Assembly (NCBI GenBank): GCA_003164275.1
Contig: PLSY01000236.1
Location: 1-9,735 of the forward strand
Reading direction: 5' to 3'
From: Acidimicrobiaceae bacterium
GTDB lineage: Bacteria; Actinomycetota; Acidimicrobiia; Acidimicrobiales; RAAP-2
DNA length: 9,735 bases
Under the pieces are notes generated by a model. The model had not been told where the DNA came from. It searched no databases and was given only the letters and a program-made list of their open reading frames with translations. Below are positions 7,105-9,735 of this stretch, one piece after another. Each line of letters opens with the position of its first letter. Position 1 is the first letter of the stretch. A program made the translations under genes and the position numbers.

Positions 7105-8087
7105 GCCCTGTCGAGGGGGAGGTTGGCGAGCTGGGCGAGGCGAATGCGCGGGCTGTCGCTTCTGACCGGGGCCCAGATCGCGGCGTCTGGGGCCGTGCCG
7201 GCAGAGCGAGACGCGGTGGCGACCGGAACGCCGCACTGTGCGAGGACCCGACGGGCGTCATGTTCGCGCCGCGGGGTGGGGAAGGTGAAGAGGACCCAGT
7301 TCGGGTGCCCGGCGGCGGCGGCGAGGCGGGCGTAGCCGCCGAGCTTGCCGGCGAGGCGTTCGAGGCGCTCGGTGCCGTTGTCGTACTCAAGGAGGAACGG
7401 GAGGCTGGTGTTCGCTTCGGTCCAGATGCCGTAGCCGTCGGGACGGACGACCTCACCCCACTCTCGGGCGCAGCGCCGCTCAGACCACCACTCGTCGAGC
7501 CAGCAGCCGGGCCGGGTGCGGGCAGAGCGAAGCAGGATGGTGAAGAAGCCGTTGAGGCCGACGAGATGTGCGAGGCGCTGGCTGGCGGCGAGGTCGTGGA
7601 CGAGGCCGCGGCGCCAGGAGAGATCGGCCACGTCGACTCCGCGCTCTGCGGCGATGAGGGCGGCACCGAGCGGACCGAGGACCCAGTGGAATGGGGAGGG
7701 GTTCCCCCACGCTTGGGGTCGGAAGCGATCGAGGATGTCGAGGGCGTACAGCTCGGAGAGCCGCATGCGGGCTCGGCGCTCACCGGTGAAGCCGACGTCG
7801 GCCACCTGCGCGGTAGTGAGCACCCGATGGTCATCGAGCAGACGGCAGAGCAGACGGTCACGTTCGGTGAGACGACCGACGACAGCGAGCAGCCGAGCAT
7901 CGACATCCCGCCAGCCACGACGACTAGCCACCATGCCAGCGGTGCCTACTGGCGCTGTAGCAGTTCGTGATGGACCAGCAGACGGAGCGCCTGACGGCGC
8001 CACACCCGCTGATCCTGCGTTCAGCGAAGCGGTGTTCACCGATGCGGTGTTCACAGATGCGGTGCGGACCGACCCTTGGCCGGACAT
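7101..8087 (-). CDS. Replication-relaxation (Replic_Relax) family protein of a conjugative element
   Basis: 328 aa when started at the ATG 8085-8087. Residues about 62-130 form a winged helix-turn-helix (RLTERDRLLCRLLDDHRVLT, then TAQVADVGF and RARMRLSELYALDILDRFRP), the hallmark of PF13814. The following part (PFHWVLGPLGAALIA; LVHDLAASQRLAHLVGLNGFF; PDGYGIW...FLLEYDNGTE) is the characteristic core in which a conserved Asp/Glu pair resembles an endonuclease-like centre. Family members occur on actinobacterial plasmids and integrative conjugative elements and are thought to act in DNA replication or transfer initiation. Residues 1-50 are an Ala/Ser/Thr/Asn-rich, probably disordered leader with a pentapeptide repeat (TASVN). 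Alternative starts are the ATG at 7932-7934 (MVASRRGW, losing only the leader) or a further upstream ATG at 8297 (Arg/Pro-rich extension, unlikely). It overlaps the transglycosylase-like gene by 4 nt. Confidence 0.75.
   Translation of the reverse strand: MSGQGSVRTASVNTASVNTASLNAGSAGVAPSGAPSAGPSRTATAPVGTAGMVASRRGWRDVDARLLAVVGRLTERDRLLCRLLDDHRVLTTAQVADVGFTGERRARMRLSELYALDILDRFRPQAWGNPSPFHWVLGPLGAALIAAERGVDVADLSWRRGLVHDLAASQRLAHLVGLNGFFTILLRSARTRPGCWLDEWWSERRCAREWGEVVRPDGYGIWTEANTSLPFLLEYDNGTERLERLAGKLGGYARLAAAAGHPNWVLFTFPTPRREHDARRVLAQCGVPVATASRSAGTAPDAAIWAPVRSDSPRIRLAQLANLPLDRA
8016..8075. repeat. 15-bp tandem repeat inside the Replic_Relax leader
   Basis: Two near-identical 15-bp units, 8031-8045 and 8046-8060 (GGTGTTCACCGATGC and GGTGTTCACAGATGC, one mismatch), are flanked by degenerate units at 8016-8030 and 8061-8075. 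Because the unit is 15 bp, copy changes keep frame; read on the minus strand they encode TASVN-TASVN-TASLN. It is a probable slippage-generated low-complexity linker. Confidence 0.75.
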
Positions 8088-8152
8088 CTTCGACGGACGA
8101 GTCGGCGGTCGCGGCCGCCGGGGGAGCGCTCCCGGATCTCGCGGGCAGTCCG

Positions 8153-8275
8153 GTGTCCGCTCTCTGGGATCCGGACCTCGAGCAGGCGATGCGCCGGGCG
8201 GGTCGGGCCGTTCACGAAGAGCTCGTGCTCGCCACCCTTGTCGAGGACCTGACCCTCCGCCCTGCTCACACATGA
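8153..8275 (+). CDS. Possible small hypothetical ORF or gene remnant (40 aa)
   Basis: From a GTG at 8153 the plus strand reads VSALWDPDLEQAMRRAGRAV, then HEELVLATLVEDL and a TGA at 8273-8275. The acidic, amphipathic-helix character looks more coding-like than the Arg/Pro-rich opposite strand, but there is no clear Shine-Dalgarno and no family I recognise. The same frame is open further left (DESAVAAAGGALPDLAGSP) to at least the ATG at about 8057, which would collide head-on with the Replic_Relax leader. It could be a real micro-protein, a remnant of a larger gene's 3' end, or chance in GC-rich DNA. Confidence 0.27.
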   Translation: MSALWDPDLEQAMRRAGRAVHEELVLATLVEDLTLRPAHT

Positions 8276-8278
8276 TCG

Positions 8279-8347
8279 CGGGGTCCGGCGGCCACACCCC
8301 GTGGCTGCTCTTGTGTCCGCCGCCGATCGAAGGACTCGACGGTCCTT
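8279..8347 (+). promoter_or_regulatory. Two small inverted repeats between the small ORF and the TA promoter
   Basis: CGGGGT (8279-8284) pairs with ACCCCG (8296-8301) across an 11-nt loop, 3 bp after the stop at 8275; the following bases are not T-rich, so it is at best a weak terminator. AAGGAC (8330-8335) pairs with GTCCTT (8342-8347) across TCGACG and lies 30 bp upstream of the TTGACA boxes, a position that would suit an antitoxin operator. Both are short and could be chance at this GC content. Nothing else is visible between 8276 and 8376. Confidence 0.25.
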
Positions 8348-8376
8348 GCGTTCACCACCGCGATGCCCTCCTGATC

Positions 8377-8415
8377 TTGACAGCTCTTGACACGGGTGGG
8401 GCGGAGCGGGATGAT
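8377..8415 (+). promoter_or_regulatory. Promoter of the toxin-antitoxin pair with duplicated TTGACA box
   Basis: TTGACA occurs at 8377-8382 and again at 8387-8392, as a direct repeat CTTGACA spaced 10 bp apart (one helical turn). The second is a perfect -35 box followed after 17 bp by GATGAT (8410-8415, four of six to the -10 consensus). A start of transcription about 7 bp further on would fall at 8422-8423, on the GTG of the antitoxin, implying a leaderless mRNA as is common in actinobacteria. The duplicate box could be an alternative promoter or an autorepressor site. Confidence 0.55.
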
Positions 8416-8422
8416 CGTCGTC

Positions 8423-8929
8423 GTGACTAGCGCCATTGACACCGCGGTCGACGCCTTCCGTGCCACCCTCGTCGAGCGCGGCGCCCTGGCGGGTACGGCG
8501 GCAACCGACGCAGCTGAGGTGGGCCGCCGGGCCGCACTGCTCGTGCAGAGCGCGACTGCCTGGCAGGATCACTTGGGTGCCCTGCTCGACGTGCGCCAGA
8601 CGATGGCGCTGCTGGGCGTGACCACCCGCCAGGCGGTCTATGACCTTGTCGCCCGGCACCGGCTCCTCGGCCTCGCCCGTCACGGCGGTGGCATGGCCTT
8701 CCCTGCCTTCCAGTTCGACCCCAGCACCGGACGGCCCTACGACGTCGTCCCCGCACTGCTTGGCGCCTTTGCCGCTGCTGGCGTCGACACCTACACGGTG
8801 GCCACGTGGTTGGCAACCGGCCAGGACGAGCTCGATGGCCGGACCCCAGCAGCTGTGCTCGGTGACCCGACTGTTGCCGGCGTCCTGGCGGCGGCCGCCG
8901 AGCGCACCGCGGCCCGTTTGAGCCACTGA
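8423..8929 (+). CDS. Xre/MbcA/ParS-type antitoxin of a RES toxin-antitoxin pair
   Basis: 168 aa from GTG 8423-8425. Residues about 45-80 (WQDHLGALLDVRQTMALLGV; TTRQAVYDLVARHRLLGL) form a helix-turn-helix-like segment, followed by FPAFQFDPSTGRPYDVVPAL and a C-terminal helical block (VDTYTVATWLATGQDELDGRTPAAVL) of the kind that binds and caps RES toxins in the Xre/MbcA/ParS (DUF2384-like) group. It should neutralise the toxin and, with it, repress its own promoter. I prefer the GTG because the -10 box ends 7 bp before it; the upstream ATG at 8411 overlaps the -10, and the TTG at 8387 is the -35 box itself. No Shine-Dalgarno is visible, in line with leaderless translation. The stop TGA (8927-8929) overlaps the proposed toxin start, so the pair is probably coupled. 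Confidence 0.85.
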   Translation: MTSAIDTAVDAFRATLVERGALAGTAATDAAEVGRRAALLVQSATAWQDHLGALLDVRQTMALLGVTTRQAVYDLVARHRLLGLARHGGGMAFPAFQFDPSTGRPYDVVPALLGAFAAAGVDTYTVATWLATGQDELDGRTPAAVLGDPTVAGVLAAAAERTAARLSH

Positions 8930-9516
8930 CCGCACCGCCAGAAGACCTCACCGGGTTCCCGGCTCGGGTCATCCCCGCAGGCTCGGCTCTGTACCGGGTG
9001 CACCGTGTCCGGCGCTCGGCGTGGTGGTTCTCCTCCGACGGCTCGGGTCGCTTCGACCTCCCCGTACCGCACGGCACGTGCTACCTGGCCGAAGAACCGC
9101 TCGCCGCCCTGTTGGAAGTGACCCGCGGCCTGACGATCCTCTCCGAGGACTTCCTGGCGGGCCGCCGCCTGCTCACCGCAACCCTCACAGTCGAGATGCG
9201 TGTGGCCGATCTCACGTCGGCTGCCGCCTACGGCTTCGGCGTCACCGGTGAGCTGAGTGCCACCGCTGAATACACCGGGCCACAAGCTTGGGCCAACGCC
9301 CTCCAAGCGGCCGGCTTCCACGGCATCCGATACCACGTCCGCCACGACCCACGCGGCGATCTCGCCGGGATCGCCTGGTTCGGACGAGCCGGGAGGGCCA
9401 GACGGCCGCCTGTGGGCCACAGCCGGCAGCTCCCAGCTGATCTATTGCTGGCAGCGTCACCTTTCGGCGTTCAGATCGCTGGCGACCTGCCCACATCGAG
9501 GCCTGACACCCGGTAG
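8926..9516 (+). CDS. RES-domain toxin (NAD+-phosphorylase/hydrolase family), CTG start proposed
   Basis: 196 aa if started at CTG 8926-8928. RES toxins deplete cellular NAD+ and stop growth until neutralised. The family's pocket residues are recognisable: R24 in ALYRVHR, R42 in GSGRFDLP, Y53 in GTCYLAEEP, E64 in ALLEV, with 11 residues each between R42-Y53 and Y53-E64 as in MbcT. Where many relatives have Ser in a W-S-G-x-Q-A motif this protein has Thr (YTGPQAW, T117). The C-terminal QLPADLLLAASPFGVQIAGD is typical. The frame is closed by TGA at 8863-8865, and no ATG, GTG or TTG exists between it and GTG 8998; starting at 8998 would delete R24. CTG 8926 overlaps the antitoxin stop as CTGA, where ATGA or GTGA would be normal. 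So either a rare CTG start is used or the start was lost by mutation. The domain call is firm; the start is inference. Confidence 0.86.
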   Translation: MTAPPEDLTGFPARVIPAGSALYRVHRVRRSAWWFSSDGSGRFDLPVPHGTCYLAEEPLAALLEVTRGLTILSEDFLAGRRLLTATLTVEMRVADLTSAAAYGFGVTGELSATAEYTGPQAWANALQAAGFHGIRYHVRHDPRGDLAGIAWFGRAGRARRPPVGHSRQLPADLLLAASPFGVQIAGDLPTSRPDTR

Positions 9517-9735
9517 GGGCCGTTCATTCGATGTGCGCGGTGAGTGGCTCTCTTGCAGGTCGCGGCCACGGTTGGGCTTCTCGGGACCGATCACCCCGTC
9601 GGCCCGACCTGAGCAGGCGCGTGCGTATGCAGCTGCATATGCACGATCGGCCTACCAGCGCCTTCATCGGGTCGTGAACCCGACGGTCGCGCGTTGGTCG
9701 ATGACCCCCGCCACCAACAGGCGTTCTCGTAAGGG
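9517..9735. other. Right-edge region without a supportable gene
   Basis: On the plus strand one frame is open from GTG 9533 to the window end (about 67 codons, including an Ala/Tyr/Arg-rich run ARAYAAAYARSAYQRLHR); its codon bias is only moderate and I recognise no family. On the minus strand a short frame from the edge ends at a TGA near 9669 (ERLLVAGVIDQRATVGF...), which could be the tail of a convergent gene. Either might be real; neither can be decided here. Confidence 0.3.
9626..9639. repeat. 14-bp perfect palindrome TATGCAGCTGCATA
   Basis: The sequence at 9626-9639 equals its own reverse complement, and it overlaps a second palindrome GCATATGC (9635-9642). A 14-bp uninterrupted palindrome of AT-containing sequence in GC-rich DNA is uncommon; it may be a dimer-binding operator or a recombination core. 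There is no gene context to choose between these. Confidence 0.45.

Noticed and set aside
7260..7970. 236-aa plus-strand ORF (Gly/Glu/Ala-rich) opposite the Replic_Relax gene
   Set aside because: A classic GC-rich antisense shadow; the minus frame holds the winged helix and family core.
8051..8935. 294-aa minus-strand ORF opposite the antitoxin
   Set aside because: Arg/Gly/His-rich with no recognisable domain; the opposite strand is a clear antitoxin with promoter and coupling to a RES gene.
9370..9450. A possible frameshift near the RES C-terminus, where another frame reads EPGGPDGRLWATAGSSQL
   Set aside because: The original frame resumes a typical RES ending (LPADLLLAASPFGVQ) and closes with TAG at 9516; a single indel would destroy that ending.
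1..9735. CRISPR arrays, tRNA or rRNA genes
   Set aside because: No regularly spaced repeats of CRISPR length and no cloverleaf-like or rRNA-like segments were seen on reading.

Overview
The window looks like an accessory region of a high-GC actinobacterium (Actinomycetota). Supporting signs are the GC-rich, GC3-biased right half, frequent GTG/TTG starts, 4-nt stop/start overlaps, a Replic_Relax-like gene of the kind found on actinobacterial conjugative elements, and an actinobacterial-style Xre/MbcA-like antitoxin with a RES toxin. The species cannot be named from this sequence.

Left block (1 to about 6860, all on the minus strand, visibly lower GC than the right block) is a complete type I restriction-modification operon. 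In transcription order it reads: two tiny ORFs of 60 and 59 aa, hsdR (nuclease/translocase), hsdS (two-TRD specificity subunit), hsdM (N6-adenine methyltransferase), then an Xre-HTH/ImmA-IrrE Zn-peptidase gene that runs off the left edge. ORF A/ORF B, hsdR/hsdS and hsdS/hsdM each overlap by 4 nt, and ORF B to hsdR is only 12 nt, so ORF A to hsdM looks like one translationally coupled unit. The order R-S-M, with the nuclease first and the methylase last, is not the common one. HsdM and HsdS would form the methylase, and with HsdR the full translocating endonuclease. The Xre-ImmA gene may be a regulator, or half of a toxin-antitoxin-like module whose partner lies outside the window.

Middle block (about 6850-8087, minus strand, high GC) is a remnant of a conjugative or integrative element: a Replic_Relax-family gene overlapped by 4 nt with a membrane-anchored lytic-transglycosylase-like gene. 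The latter breaks off after 80 residues, just as the catalytic domain should begin. That break at about 6864 is the junction where the restriction-modification island joins, in the same orientation, so readthrough from the older operon into the island is possible. A nested inverted repeat (6811-6844) lies between the junction and the first small ORF.

Right block (about 8377-9516, plus strand, high GC) is a type II toxin-antitoxin pair: a leaderless-looking Xre/MbcA/ParS-type antitoxin behind two TTGACA boxes, and a RES-domain toxin. The only start that keeps the toxin's first conserved arginine is a CTG overlapping the antitoxin stop codon. The last 219 bases hold a 14-bp perfect palindrome and no gene I can support.

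No CRISPR array, tRNA, rRNA, integrase or intact IS element was seen. The most unusual elements are the two coupled micro-ORFs at the head of the RM operon, the peptidase gene at its tail, the clean junction inside the transglycosylase gene, and the non-canonical toxin start.
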